In this document: positions 24,848 to 37,000 of the stretch, piece by piece
Layout: each line of letters starts with the position of its first letter
Position numbering within the stretch: the stretch's first letter is position 1
Assembly (NCBI GenBank): GCA_036675505.1
Contig: JAKFEW010000084.1
Coordinates: 1 to 64,000 of the forward strand
Length of the DNA stretch: 64,000 nucleotides
Source: JAKFEW01 sp036675505
GTDB taxonomy: Bacteria > Cyanobacteriota > Sericytochromatia > S15B-MN24 > JAQBPE01
Reading direction: 5' to 3'
Made by a program: the position numbers and the translations under genes
Notes under the pieces: model-generated
What the model saw: only the letters and a program-made list of their open reading frames with translations
Database searches by the model: none
What the model was told of the DNA's origin: nothing

Positions 24848-26040
24848 TCGCGGGCAAGCCGTTCGACGCCATCGCCATCGGCGACTCGGCCACCCTCGTC
24901 AAGCGCATCACGGCGCAGGACGTCGCGCGCTTCGTCGAGCTGACCGGCGACGACAACCCCCTGCATGTGGACCGCGCCTACGCGGAGACGACGCCGTTCA
25001 AGGACGTCGTGGTCCACGGCATGCTCGGCGCGTCGTTCGTCTCGACGCTGATCGGCACCAAGCTGCCCGGCGAAGGCGCGCTGTGGGTCTCGCAGTCGTT
25101 CGAGTTCCTGCTGCCGGTGCGGCTCGACGACGAGCTGACCATCTCGGTCACCGTCCGCGAGAAGCACGAACGCGAGCGCCTGCTCGGGCTCGAGGCGCGG
25201 ATCGTGAACCAACACAAGCAGGTTGTGCTCGCGGGCACGGGGAAGGTGAAGATGCTTGCGCCGCGCCCACCCGCGGCGCCCGCGGCCGGTGGGCCGCGCC
25301 GACGCGTCGCGCTCGTCACCGGCGGCGCCGGCGGCATCGGGCGGGCGATTTGCCAGCGCCTCGCCGCCGAGGGCTTCCAGGTGGTGGTCAACTACCGCAG
25401 CAGCGAAGCGCGGGCCGCCGAGACCGTACGCGCCATCGAGGCGGCGGGCGGTGCGGCGATCGCGGTCCAGGCCGACATCGCCAGCCCCGAAGCGGTGCAG
25501 GCGCTGGTGGACCAGGCGGTGCGGGCTTACGGCACCGTGACGCTGCTGGTCAACAACGCGTCGCCGCGCATCCACGCGGTCCCCTTCGACGATCTGGAAT
25601 GGCAGGACCTGGCCCTGCACCTCGACGTCCAGCTGAAGGGCGCGTTCTCGCTCGCGAGGGCCGTCGTGCCGGCCATGAAGGCCAGCGGCTACGGCCGCAT
25701 CGTCTCGATCACCTCGCAGGTGGTCGACGGCACGCCGACGCCCGGCTGGACCGCGTATACCGTGGCCAAGGCGGCCCAGGCGGCGTTCACCCGCTGCCTC
25801 GCGGCCGAGCTCGGGCCGGCGGGGATCACCGTCAACAACGTGTCGCCCGGCATGACCGACACCGCCATGATCGGCGACCTCTCGGAGAAATCCCGCCTGA
25901 TCGTCGCGCGGCAGACCCCGCTGCGGCGGCTCGCGGGCCCGCAGGACATCGCCGGGGCGGTCGCTTACCTGGCTTCGGAGGCGGCCGAGTTCATCACCGG
26001 CGAGACGCTGCGGGTGAACGGCGGCCTGGTGATGCTGTGA
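24832..26040 (+). CDS. MaoC-like dehydratase fused to SDR ketoreductase
   Basis: 402 residues. Residues 1 to about 138 are a single hot-dog MaoC-like domain with the hydratase signature GDDNPLHVD. After a Pro/Ala linker (about 140-155) comes a classical short-chain dehydrogenase/reductase with TGGAGGIGRAIC, NNAS, the catalytic Ser in ITSQVV and Tyr-Lys in YTVAK, and late PLRRLAGPQDIAGAV. Fused, the two would perform consecutive ketoreduction and dehydration (or hydration) on an acyl-ACP, the steps that follow KAS III condensation. The start ATG overlaps the KAS III gene by 16 bases (a GTG at 24844 is an alternative), and the stop overlaps the next start (GTGA). Confidence 0.87.
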   Translation: MERPVIAGKPFDAIAIGDSATLVKRITAQDVARFVELTGDDNPLHVDRAYAETTPFKDVVVHGMLGASFVSTLIGTKLPGEGALWVSQSFEFLLPVRLDDELTISVTVREKHERERLLGLEARIVNQHKQVVLAGTGKVKMLAPRPPAAPAAGGPRRRVALVTGGAGGIGRAICQRLAAEGFQVVVNYRSSEARAAETVRAIEAAGGAAIAVQADIASPEAVQALVDQAVRAYGTVTLLVNNASPRIHAVPFDDLEWQDLALHLDVQLKGAFSLARAVVPAMKASGYGRIVSITSQVVDGTPTPGWTAYTVAKAAQAAFTRCLAAELGPAGITVNNVSPGMTDTAMIGDLSEKSRLIVARQTPLRRLAGPQDIAGAVAYLASEAAEFITGETLRVNGGLVML

Positions 26041-27848
26041 CCACGCCAACCTGGCCCGCCCCCGAGCTCCGTGAGCGGCTCGCCGCACCGCGCCAGACGC
26101 TGACCGATCTGATGCAGGTGCTCGGCGAGGTGGAGGCGGTCGTCCCGGCGGCGCAGACCTGGAACGTCGGCATCTCGGCGAACCTGACCACCGACCTCGC
26201 GGCAGCGTACTTCAAGAAGCACGCCTACCTGCATGGCCTGGGCTGCCGGTTCGAGGCGGGCGGCTACGACGTCCACCTGGACAACGTGCGGGCCTTTCTG
26301 GACCAGGGCGTCGAGACCCTGGTGCTGGTCCACTTCTTCGACAACGTCGCGCCGTCCTTCGAGACGCAGCTCGCGTCGCTCGACGCGGCGACCCGCGAGG
26401 CCCACCTGGCGCGCGTGGGCGCCGAGCTGCGGCTCGTGCTCGCGGCGGCGCAGCCTTTCAAGGCCGTGTTCCTGCTGCGCTGCCATCGCTTCACGCCGCC
26501 GCCGGTCGGCGCCCCGGATCCGGTGGGGGTGACCCTCGCGGCCTTCGACGCGCTGCTCGTGGAGCTGGCCGCGGCGTTCCCGAACGTGCACCTGATTTCG
26601 GGCGCCGACATCGTGGCTGAAGTCGGCCGGTCGCAGGCGTTCAACCCGCGGTTCTACTACACCTTCAAGGCCCCCTACGCAGCGGCCTTCTGGGACGAGC
26701 TGGCCCGGCGGATCCTGCTCGCCACGCGCGGCGACGGCACCTACTACTTCAAGGCGCTGGTGCTCGACGGCGACAACACCCTCTGGGGCGGCATCCTCGG
26801 CGAGGAAGGTGTCGAGGGCGTCCAGCTCGGCCCGCACGACTACCCGGGCAACGTCTTCTGGGTCGTGCAGCAGGCGCTCCGCCGGCTGCGGCAGGCGGGC
26901 GTGCTGCTCTGCCTGGCGAGCAAGAACGACCCGGCCGACGTGGACGCGCTGCTGGCCGGCCACCCGCACCAGGTCCTGCGCGACGCGGATTTCGTGGCCA
27001 AGAAGGTCGGCTGGAGCGATAAAGCCACGAGCCTGCGGGAGCTCGCCGCGGAGCTCGCGATCGGCCTGGACAGCTTCGTGTTCCTCGACGACTCGGCGTT
27101 CGAGTGCGAGGCCGTCCGCACGCAGCTCCCCGCGGTGAAGGTGCTGCAGGTGCCGCGGCACGTCTTCGAGTTCCCGGCGCTGGTGCAGGCGCTGGAAACG
27201 TTGTTCGTGCCGGCTGTGAGCGGCGGCGAGGGCAGCGAAGTCGGCGAGGACGGCGAGAAGACCGCGCAGTACCGCCAGCGCGCCCGGGCGATCGCGGCCC
27301 GCGCCGACTACGCGAGCCATGCCGCGTACCTGGCCTCGCTGGGCATCCGGGTCGCGCTGCGGCGGGACGATCGCAAGCAGGCGGCGCGCATCGCCGAGCT
27401 CACGCAGAAGTCGAACCAGTTCAACCTGACCACCCGGCGGTTCACCGAAGGTGAGATCGCCGCCGCCATGGCGGACGCGGACAGCGCTGTGTACGCGCTC
27501 GGCGTCCGCGACCGATTCGGCGACGCGGGCCTGACGGGCGTGATCATCGTCCATTACGCGGGGACGGTGGTCCACGTCGTGTGCTGCCTGTTGAGCTGCC
27601 GGGTTCTCGGGCGCGGCATCGAGCTCGCGGCCTGGGAGCGGGTGTTCGCGGACGCGCGGGCGCGGGGCAGCGAGACCGTGGCGGCCGAGTTCGTGCCGTC
27701 CGCGAAGAACGCCCAGGCCGCGGATTTCTACGAGCGGCTCGGCCTGACGGTGGTCGCGCGCGACGCGTCGCGCACGACCTACGCCGCGCGGCTCGCCGAT
27801 CTCCGGGCCGCGTGCCCGGCCCACATCGAGGTGGTCGATGGCGACTGA
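26037..27848 (+). CDS. FkbH-like HAD-superfamily protein
   Basis: 603 residues from GTG 26037, overlapping the previous stop. Three parts are visible: an N-terminal ~220-residue SGNH/BF1531-like domain (TWNVGISANLTTDL ... HLISGADIVAEVG), a HAD phosphatase domain with the nucleophile motif VLDGDNTLWGG and SKNDPADV, DADFVAKKVGW and FLDDSAFE, and a C-terminal GNAT-like domain. This is the layout of FkbH-type proteins, which dephosphorylate 1,3-bisphosphoglycerate and load glyceryl (or a related C3 unit) onto an ACP. The free ACP gene follows at once, overlapping by 11 bases, which supports that role. The exact C3 unit is unknown. Confidence 0.86.
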   Translation: MTTPTWPAPELRERLAAPRQTLTDLMQVLGEVEAVVPAAQTWNVGISANLTTDLAAAYFKKHAYLHGLGCRFEAGGYDVHLDNVRAFLDQGVETLVLVHFFDNVAPSFETQLASLDAATREAHLARVGAELRLVLAAAQPFKAVFLLRCHRFTPPPVGAPDPVGVTLAAFDALLVELAAAFPNVHLISGADIVAEVGRSQAFNPRFYYTFKAPYAAAFWDELARRILLATRGDGTYYFKALVLDGDNTLWGGILGEEGVEGVQLGPHDYPGNVFWVVQQALRRLRQAGVLLCLASKNDPADVDALLAGHPHQVLRDADFVAKKVGWSDKATSLRELAAELAIGLDSFVFLDDSAFECEAVRTQLPAVKVLQVPRHVFEFPALVQALETLFVPAVSGGEGSEVGEDGEKTAQYRQRARAIAARADYASHAAYLASLGIRVALRRDDRKQAARIAELTQKSNQFNLTTRRFTEGEIAAAMADADSAVYALGVRDRFGDAGLTGVIIVHYAGTVVHVVCCLLSCRVLGRGIELAAWERVFADARARGSETVAAEFVPSAKNAQAADFYERLGLTVVARDASRTTYAARLADLRAACPAHIEVVDGD

Positions 27849-28080
27849 GGAACGGCTCGGGCGCGTCGTCGCGACCATCCTCGGGATCCCGCGGGAGGCG
27901 GTCGGGGCGGACACCAACCGCGACACCGTCGGCACCTGGGACTCGCTGCGGCACATGAACCTGATCCTGGCGCTCGAAGAGGAATTCGGCGTGACGATCC
28001 CGGACGAGGAGGCGGCGCACCTGACGTCGTATCCGCTCATCCGGCTGGTTATGCGGGAGCTGTTGGGCGACCGCGCATGA
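27838..28080 (+). CDS. Acyl carrier protein
   Basis: 80 residues with the carrier fold: helix 1 (EERLGRVVATILGI), the phosphopantetheine attachment Ser in TWDSLRHMNLI (about residue 36), an acidic helix 2 (LEEEFGVTIPDEEA) and helix 4 (LIRLVMRELL). It follows the FkbH-like gene with an 11-base overlap and overlaps the NRPS start by four bases, so it is the natural acceptor of the C3 unit and perhaps the donor to the NRPS or KAS III. Confidence 0.93.
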   Translation: MATEERLGRVVATILGIPREAVGADTNRDTVGTWDSLRHMNLILALEEEFGVTIPDEEAAHLTSYPLIRLVMRELLGDRA

Positions 28081-31000
28081 AGCCTCACGAGTCGCCCGAC
28101 TTGCTCGCGATTGCGCGCTGGCGCGCCGAACACCAGGCCGACCGCCGGGCCTTCACCTTCCTCGCCGATGGCGAGACCGACGAGCGGCCGATCACCTACG
28201 GCGAGCTCGACCGCCAGGCGCGGGCGATCGCCGCCGACCTCCAGCGCCACGGCCAGCCGCAAGACCGCGCCCTGCTGCTGTATCCGGCTGGGATCGGCTT
28301 CGTCGCGGCCTTCCTGGGCTGCATCTACGCGAACGTCGTCGCGATCCCGGTGCCGGCCCACTTCCACGACCCCGCGCGCCTGCACCGCACGTTGCCACGG
28401 CTGCGGGCGATCGCGCGCGACGCCGAGGCCACCGTGGTGTTGACCTGCCCCGAGGTCCTCATGCACGCCGCGCTGATCTTCGAGCAGGCCCCCGAGCTCG
28501 CGGCGCTGCGCTGGCTGGAGTGGGCCCTCGACGGGGAGACGGCCGAGGCCCTCGAGCGCCGCGCGGCCGGCTGGCGCCCCCCGTCGATCGCGCCGGATGA
28601 CCTCGCCTTCTTGCAGTACTCCTCGGGCTCCACCGGCACGCCCAAGGGCGTGATGGTCAGCCATGCCAACCTGATCCACAACGCGGCGGCGATCCGGCGC
28701 GCCTTCGGGCACAGCGAGGCCAGCGTCGGCGTCTCCTGGCTGCCCGCCTACCACGACATGGGGCTGGTGGCCGACGTCTTGCAGCCCCTCTACGCGGGCT
28801 TCCACAGCGTCTTCATGTCGCCCTTCGACTTCGTCGCGCGGCCGCTGCGCTGGCTGGCTGCGATCGCGCGCTACAGGGCCACGACGAGCGGCGCCCCGAA
28901 CTTCGCCTACGCGCTCTGCGTGAACAAGGTCGCCGCGGACCAGGTGGCCGCCCTCGACCTGAGCAGCTGGGAGGTCGCCTACGACTGCGCCGAGCCCGTG
29001 CAAGCCGAGGTGATCGATCGCTTCAGCGCGACCTTCGCGCCCGCGGGCTTCCGGCGGGAGGCCTTCTTCCCCTACCTGGGCATGGCCGAGGCGACCCTGA
29101 TGGTGACGGCCGGCCGCAAGGACGCCCCGCCGACCTGCTTGTCGCTGTCCGCCGCGGCGCTGCTGCAGGGCCTGGCCGAGGTGGTGCCGGCCGGCACGAC
29201 CGCTGGCGCGCGGGTGTTCGTCGGCTGCGGGTCGAGCCTGCCCGACCAGACGCTCCGCATCGTCGAACCGGAAACCGGGGAGCCGTGCGACGACGGGGTG
29301 GTCGGTGAAATCTGGGTCGCGGGCCCGAGCGTGGCGCGGGGCTACTGGCGCAAGCCCGAGGCGACCGCCGCGACCTTCCAGGCCCGGCTGGCCGGTGCGG
29401 CCGCCGTCCCGGCGGGCGAGACCGCAGCGCCGGCCGACGGGTTTCTGCGCACCGGCGACCTGGGGTTCCTGATTGGCGGCGAGCTCTTCATCACCGGACG
29501 CCTCAAGGACCTGATCATCATCCAGGGCCAGAACCATTACCCCCAGGACCTCGAGCGCGCGGCCGAGGCCAGCGATCCGCAAGTCCGGCCGGGCTGCACG
29601 GCGGCGTTCGCGGTCGAGCGCGGCGGGGCCGAGCAGCTGGTGGTGGTGGCGGAGGTGGCGGACGCCGGCACCCTGCCTGCCGAGCGGCTCGCAGCCGTCA
29701 CCACGTTGATCCGGGCGGAGATCTTCGAGGCGCACCAGCTGGTCGCGGCGCAGGTGGTCTTGCTCCCGGCCGGCACGATCCCGAAGACCTCGAGCGGCAA
29801 GATTCGACGGCGGGACTGCAAGGACGCGTTCCTGGCCGATCGCCTGCCGGCTGTGGGCAACGACCCGTATCTGGCCGATGGCCTGGCGGCCGGGTGCGGC
29901 GAGGCGTCCACCACCGCCGACGTCCTGGCCGCGATCGTGGCGGACCTGCTCGAGCTGGCGCACGTGGGCCCCGGCGATCACCTGCTGGCGCTCGGCGGCC
30001 ACTCCCTGCTCGCGACCCGCCTCGCGGCCCGCGTCCGCGAGCGGTTCCGGGTCGAGCTGCCACTGCGTGACGTCTTCGAGGCGCCCACGATCGCTGCCCT
30101 GGCCACCCGCATCGCGCTGCGCGAGGCCGCCATGCTGCCCCCGATCACCGTGGCCGCGGGGCCTGGCCCCTGGCCGCTCTCGTATGCGCAGGAACGGATG
30201 TGGTTCCTGGAGCAGCTGCAGCCCGGCGGCGCGCTGTACGTGATGCCCGCCGTCGTGCGCCTGGACGGCCCGCTCGACGTCGCGGCGCTGGATGCGGCCT
30301 TCCAGGCGCTGGTCGACCGCCACGCCTCGCTGCGGACGCGCTTCGAGGCCCGGGCGGGCGGCGAGGTCGTGCAGGTCGTCCAGGCACAGGCCCGCTGCGA
30401 CGTCGCGCTGGTCGACCTCGCCCACCTGGATGATCCCGAGGCCGCGGCCCGGCGCCAGGCCCACGCGGCGGCCGCGCAGCCCTTCGACCTGGCGCACGCG
30501 CCCCTGATGCGGGTCACGCTGTTCCGCATCGGCGAGCAGGCCCACCTGATGGCGCTGAGCATGCACCACATCGTGTCGGACGGCTGGTCGATGGGCATCT
30601 TCACGCGCGAGCTCGCGCAGTTGTACGCGGCGTTTCGCCGCGGCGAGCCCGCCACCCTCCCGGCCCACGCGGTCCAGTACGCCGACTACGCCCGCTGGCA
30701 GCGCGCGTGGCTGCGCGACGACGTGCTCCAGGCCCAGGTGGCCTACTGGCGCGATCGCCTCGCCGGCGCGCCGTCCGCGCTGGCGCTGCCGACCGACCGG
30801 CCGCGGCCGGCGGTCGAGACCTTCCGCGGCGCGAGCCTGCCGTTCGCGCTCGATCCGGCGCTGACCGAGCGGCTGCACGTCGTTTCGCAGCGCGCGGGCG
30901 TGACGCCGTTCATGTTCCTGCTCGCGGCGTTCCAGGTGCTGCTGCACCGCTACAGCGGCCAGGCCGACATCTGCGTCGGCGTGCCGATCGCCAACCGCCG

Positions 31001-34000
31001 GGTTCAGGCGCTGGAGCCGCTGATCGGCTTCTTCGTCAACACGCTGGTGATCCGCGGCGACCTGGCCGGCTCGCCGCGCTTCGCGGACTTCCTGCAGCAG
31101 CTCAAGGCGCGCTGCCTGGACGCTTACGCGCACCAGGATTTGCCCTTCGAGAAGCTGGTGGAAGAGCTGAACCCGCCGCGCAACCCCGGCCACCACCCGC
31201 TCTTCCAGGTGATGTTCATCCTGCAGGACGGCGCGATGGCGGATTGGCAGTTCGACGGCCTGGAGGCTGAGCCGGTTGCAAGCCCGGCACCCTTTTGCTC
31301 CCTGGGTGGGTTCGTGGGGCGGCTTGAAAGGAGGGGAGCGCCACCGCAGGGGGTGAGGGGAGGCCTACAACGGCACGCCAGGTGCCTCGCGGGCCCCCTC
31401 ACCCCCCTGCGGGGACCTCTCCCCCGGGCGGGTTCGTGGGGGAGCTGGAAAGAGGGAAAGGGTGCGTGGGTGCGACATCTCGTGCAAGCTGCACCAGCCC
31501 ATACGAGCACCTCGAAATTCGACCTCACCCTCGAGCTGATCCCGCGCGACGGCGGCCTGCAAGGCCGCCTCGAGTACAGCCGGGACCTGTTCGACCCGGC
31601 CACCGTCGCCCGCCTGGGCGCCCATTACGTCGCGCTCCTCCACGCCGTGCTCGCCGCCCCCGAGCTACTGGTCGGAGACATCGCCCTGGCCGACCTGCCG
31701 GCACCCCGGGCGGCGGCGCCCGCCGCGCCGCAGGCGGCGGCGCCCGCGCGCTCGGATCGCCAGGCGCCGCAGAGCCCGGAGGAGCTGCGGCTGTGCGCGC
31801 TCTTCGCCGAGGTGATCACCGACCTGGCGCTGCCCCAGGTCGACGTGCGCGACAGCTTCTTCGACCTCGGCGGCCACTCGCTCCTGGCCACCCGCCTGGC
31901 CGCGCGGATCCGCGAGGAGTTCCGGATCGAGCTGCCCCTGAGAAAGCTGTTCGAGGCGCCCAGCGTCGAGGCCCTGGCGGCGACCGTCCGCGCGCTCGGC
32001 GGCCCGGCGGCGGCGGCGCCCGAGACGCCGGCGCCGCCCGTCACACTGGCCCCGCGCGACGTGCCCCTGCCGCTGTCCTTCGCCCAGGAGCGCCTGTGGT
32101 TCATGGACCAGCTGATGCCGGGCAGCGCGCTTTACACGCACCCGGCCGTCTTCCGCCTGCAGGGCCCGCTGGACCCGGCGGCGCTGGCGCAAAGCTTCGA
32201 GGCCCTGGTGGCGCGCCACGAGCCGCTGAGGACGCGCTTCGAAGCCACGCCCGCAGGCCAGGCCGTCCAGGTGATCGACCCGCCCGGGCCCTTCGCGCCC
32301 ACGCGCATCGACCTCCGCCACCTGCCCTTGCCCGACGCGGAAGCCGAGGCGGCGCGCCGTGCGCACGCGGCTGCCCATGCGCAATTCGACCTCGCGCACG
32401 CACCGCTCATGCGCGCGGAGTTGATTGCGCTCGCGGCGGAAGACCACCTGCTGGTGCTGACGATCCACCACATCATCGTCGACGGCTGGGCGATGGGCAT
32501 CCTGCTGCGCGAGCTCGGCACGCTGTACGACGGGTTCCGCCAGGGCGTGGCGATCGCCCTGCCGGCGCTCGCCGTGCAATACGCCGACTACGTGCGGTGG
32601 CAGCGCGCCTGGTTCGGCGGCGACGTCTTCCAGGCCCAGCTGGACTACTGGAAGGCCCAGCTGGCCCACGCCCCGACCCTGCTGGCCCTGCCCACGGACC
32701 GCCCGCGGCCGGCGATCGAGCGCTACCACGGGGCGAAGCGCCACTTCCAGCTCGATCGCGGGCTGACCGCCCAGCTGCATGACCTCGCGCGGCGCGAGGG
32801 CGTCACGCCGTTCATGGTCCTGCTCGCCGCGTTCCAGGTGCTGCTGGCGCGCTACAGCCACCAGACCGACATCTGCGTGGGCGTGCCGTTCGCCAACCGC
32901 CGCCTCAAGGAGGTCGAGCCGATGCTGGGCCTCTTCGTCAACACGCTCGTGCTGCGCGGCGACCTCGCGGGCGCGCCGTCCTTCCGCGCGTTCCTGCACC
33001 AGATCAAGGAGCGCTGCCTCGACGCCGACGCCCACCAGGACCTGCCCTTCGAGCGGCTCGTCGAGGCGCTCAACCCACCGCGCAGCACGAGCCACCACCC
33101 GCTCTACCAGGTGATGTTCACCCTGCAGGAGCCCGCTCCCTGGGCGCTCACGGGCGTGGCGACCACACCCGTCGACGTGCCGGCCGACCTGTCCAAGCTC
33201 GATCTCAGCCTGGACCTCCTGCCGAACGACCTTGGCCTGGCGGGCCGCGTCGAATACAACCGCGACCTGTTCGACCCCGCCACCATCGACCGCCTGGCGG
33301 GCCACTTCGAGGCCCTGCTGCGGGCCGCGGTAGCGGATCCCACCGTGGCCGTGACGCGCATGCCCCTGCTCACCGAGGCCGAGCGGCGTCAGCTGCTGGT
33401 CGAGTGGAACCAGACCCGCGTGGACTACCCGAAGGACGCCTGCATCCACGCGCTGATCGCGGCCCAGGTCGCGCGCACGCCGGAGTCCGTCGCCGTCGTC
33501 TTCGAGGGGCGCGAGCTGACCTACGCGGCGCTCGACGCCCAGGCCAACCGGCTGGCCCACCATCTGCGCGCGAAGGGCGTCGGCCCCGACGTGCGGGTGG
33601 GGCTCTGCGTGGAGCGATCGCTCGAGCTGGTGGTCGGCGTGCTCGCGATCCTGAAGGCGGGCGGGGCCTACGTCCCGCTCGATCCGGGCTACCCGGCGGA
33701 GCGCGTGCGGTTCATGCTGCGCGACGCGGGCCTGCGGCTGGTGCTTGCCCAGTCTGCCACGCGCGCGCTGCTGGCGGACGAGCCGGTCGAGACGCTGTGC
33801 CTCGACGCCGCGGATCCGCCCTGGCGCCAGGAGCCGGACGACGCACCGTTCTCGGGCGTCGGCCTCGACCACTTGATCTCGGTGATCTACACCTCCGGCT
33901 CCACGGGCAAGCCGAAAGGCGTGATGAACCGGCACCTCGGCGTGTACAACCACCTGGTCTACCGCCAGTCGGCGTACCCCATGACGCCCGACGACCGGGT

Positions 34001-37000
34001 CATCCAGAAGACCTCGATCAACTTCGACGGCTCGGTCTGGGAGCTGTTCTGGCCGCTCATGGTGGGCGCCCGCCTGCACGTGCTGCAGCCGTCCGCCCAG
34101 ATGGACGGCCGCCACCTCTGCGCGTTCATCCAGCGCCACGGCATCACGCTGATCGACTTCGTGCCGTCGATGTTGCAGGAGGTGCTGAACGAGGGCCTGC
34201 TGCAGCAGTGCCGGTCGCTGCGGCGCTTCTTCGTGGGCGGCGAGAGCCTCACCTACGCGCACCAGCAGCAGTTCTTCGCCACCCTCGACGGGCCGGCGCT
34301 CACGCACGGCTACGGGCCGACGGAGACCACCGTCAGCGTGATTTACTACGACTGCCGGCGCGACGATCCGCGCCCGGTGGTGCCGATCGGCCGGCCGATC
34401 GCCAACACGCGGCTCTACCTCCTCGATGCCCATGGCGAGCTGGTGCCGGTCGGCGTGGCCGGCGAGCTGCACATCGGCGGCGACGGCCTGGCCCGCGGCT
34501 ACCTGGACCGGCCCGCGCTCACCGCGGAGAAGTTCATCGCCGATCCGTTCGCGCCGGGCGAGCACCTCTACAAGTCCGGCGACCTGGCCCGCTACCTGCC
34601 CGACGGCAACGTCGAGTTCCTCGGGCGGGTCGACCAGCAGGTGAAGATCCGCGGATTCCGCATCGAGCTCGGCGAGATCGAGAGCGTGCTGAGCCAGCAT
34701 CCCGGGCTCCGCGACGTGGTGGTGCTGGCGCGGGAAGACCGGCCGGGCGACAAACGCCTGGTGGCGTACGTGGTCACCGGCCCTGGTGAACGGCCAGGAC
34801 CGGCCGATCTGCGGATGCACCTCAAGGCCCAGCTGCCGGACCACATGGTGCCCGCCGCCTTCGTGTTCCTCGACAGGCTCCCGCTCACGCCCAACGAGAA
34901 GGTCGATCGCCGCGCCCTGCCGCCCCCCGACCAGGGCCGCGACCAGGCCGGCGCCACCTACGTGGCGCCGGGCACGCCCGACGAGGCGGCGCTTTGCGAG
35001 CTCTTCGCCGAGGTCCTCGGCGTCCGGCCGATCGGCCTCCAAGACGATTTCTTCGACCTCGGGGGCCACTCGCTGCTCGCCACCCAGCTGGCCGCCCGCA
35101 TCCGCCAGCGGCTGCAGGTGGAGCTGCCGCTGCGCCGGCTCTTCGAGGCGCCGACGGTCGCCGAGCTCGCGGCGATCGTGCGCGAGCTCCAGGGCCGGCT
35201 CCTGCCGCCGATCACGCGCGGCACGCAGGCCGGCCCCCACCGCCTGTCCTACGCCCAGGAGCGCCTCTGGTTCATGGACCAGCTCGAGCCGGACAGCGCG
35301 CTCTACAACATCCCGGCCGCGTACCGGCTGGACGGGCGGCTGGACGTCGGCGCGCTGGAACAGAGCTTCGGTGCGCTCATCGGCCGGCACGAAGCCTTGC
35401 GGACGCGGTTCGTGGCTGTGGGCGGCCAGCCCTTGCAGGTGGTCGATCCCCAGGCGGGCTTCGCCCTGCCGGTCGTCGATCTGGGCGCGCTTGCGGCCCC
35501 TGACGACGAAGCCGTACGTCTCGCCCAGGCGGAAGCCCAGGCGGGCTTCGACCTCGCGGCCGGCCCGCTGCTGCGCGCGCGGCTGCTGCGGCTGGCCGCG
35601 GACCGGCATGTCCTGCTGTTGAACCTCCATCACATCGTCTCGGACGGCTGGTCCTGGGGCGTGATGATGCGGGAGCTGGCGAGCCTGTACCGTGCGTTCA
35701 AGTCGGGCGAGCCGCTCGCCCTGCCTGCGCTGCCGATCCAGTACGCCGATTACGCGCGCTGGCAGCGTGAATGGTTCGACGGCGAGGTCTTCCAGACCCA
35801 GCTCGACTACTGGCGGCGCCAGCTCGACGGCGCGCCCGCGCTGCTCCAGCTGCCGACCGATCGGCCCCGGCCCGCCGTCGAGTCTTACCGTGGCGCGAGG
35901 GTGGACGTGCCCTTCGCGCGCGACCTCGCGGACCAGGTGCAGGCGCTGGCCCAGCGCGAAGGCGTGACGCCGTTCATGCTCCTGCTAGCGGCCTTCCAGG
36001 TGCTGCTGCACCGCCACAGCGGCCAGGCCGACATCTGCGTCGGCGTGCCGATCGCCAACCGCCGGGTTCAGGCGCTCGAGCCGCTGATCGGCTTCTTCGT
36101 GAATACGCTGGTGATCCGCGGCGACCTGGCTGGCTCGCCGCGCTTCGCGGACTTCCTGCAGCAGCTCAAGGCGCGCTGCCTGGACGCCTACGCCCACCAG
36201 GACCTGCCCTTCGAGAAGCTGGTGGAAGAGCTGAACCCGCAACGCAGCCTGAGCCATCATTCGCTCTTCCAGGTGCTCTTCGTCCTGCAAGAAGCCGGGC
36301 TCGACGCCTTCGCACTCGATGAGCTCACCGCCTCGCCGATCGAGCTGGGCAGCCGGCTCGCGCGCTTCGACCTCGCGCTGGAGCTGCTGCCGGGGCCGGC
36401 CGGCTGGACGGCGCGCATCGAGTACAACCGGGATCTCTTCGACGCGACCACGATCGCGCGCTTCCTCGGGCACTACGAACAGCTGCTGCGGGCGATCCTG
36501 GCGCAGCCGGACGCCCAGGTGGCCAGCCTGAACCTGCTCGGGTCGAGTGAGCTGGGGCTACTCGCGGCCTGGAACGATACGCGGACGCCGTTCGAGGACG
36601 CCACCGCGGTCCACCGGCTCTTCGAAGCCCAGGTCGCGCGGACGCCGGAGGCCGTCGCCGTCGTCTTCGAGGGGCGTGAGCTGACTTACGCCGCGCTCGA
36701 CGCCCAGGCCAACCAGCTCGCCCACCGCCTGCGCGCCGCGGGCGCCGGCCCCGAGGTGCTGGTCGGCCTGTGCCTGGAGCGCTCGCCGGAGCTGGTGGTC
36801 GGCTTCCTGGCGATCCTCAAGGCCGGCGGCGCCTACCTGCCGCTCGATCCGGCCTATCCGCCCGCGAGGCTGGGCTTGATGATCGACGACGCCCGGGTTG
36901 GGGTGGTGGTGACGCAGGGCGCCTTGCTCGACCGCCTCCCCGCCCACGAGGCCCGCGTCATCCGGCTCGAGGCCGACGCCCCGGACGACACCGACGACAC

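Noticed and set aside
25965..35633. Very long minus-strand frames (over 1,300 and 1,700 codons) opposite the NRPS operon
   Set aside because: They are shadows of high-GC coding sequence, rich in Arg/Gln/Glu/Asp/His with no domain motifs. The plus strand carries complete, motif-rich enzymes.
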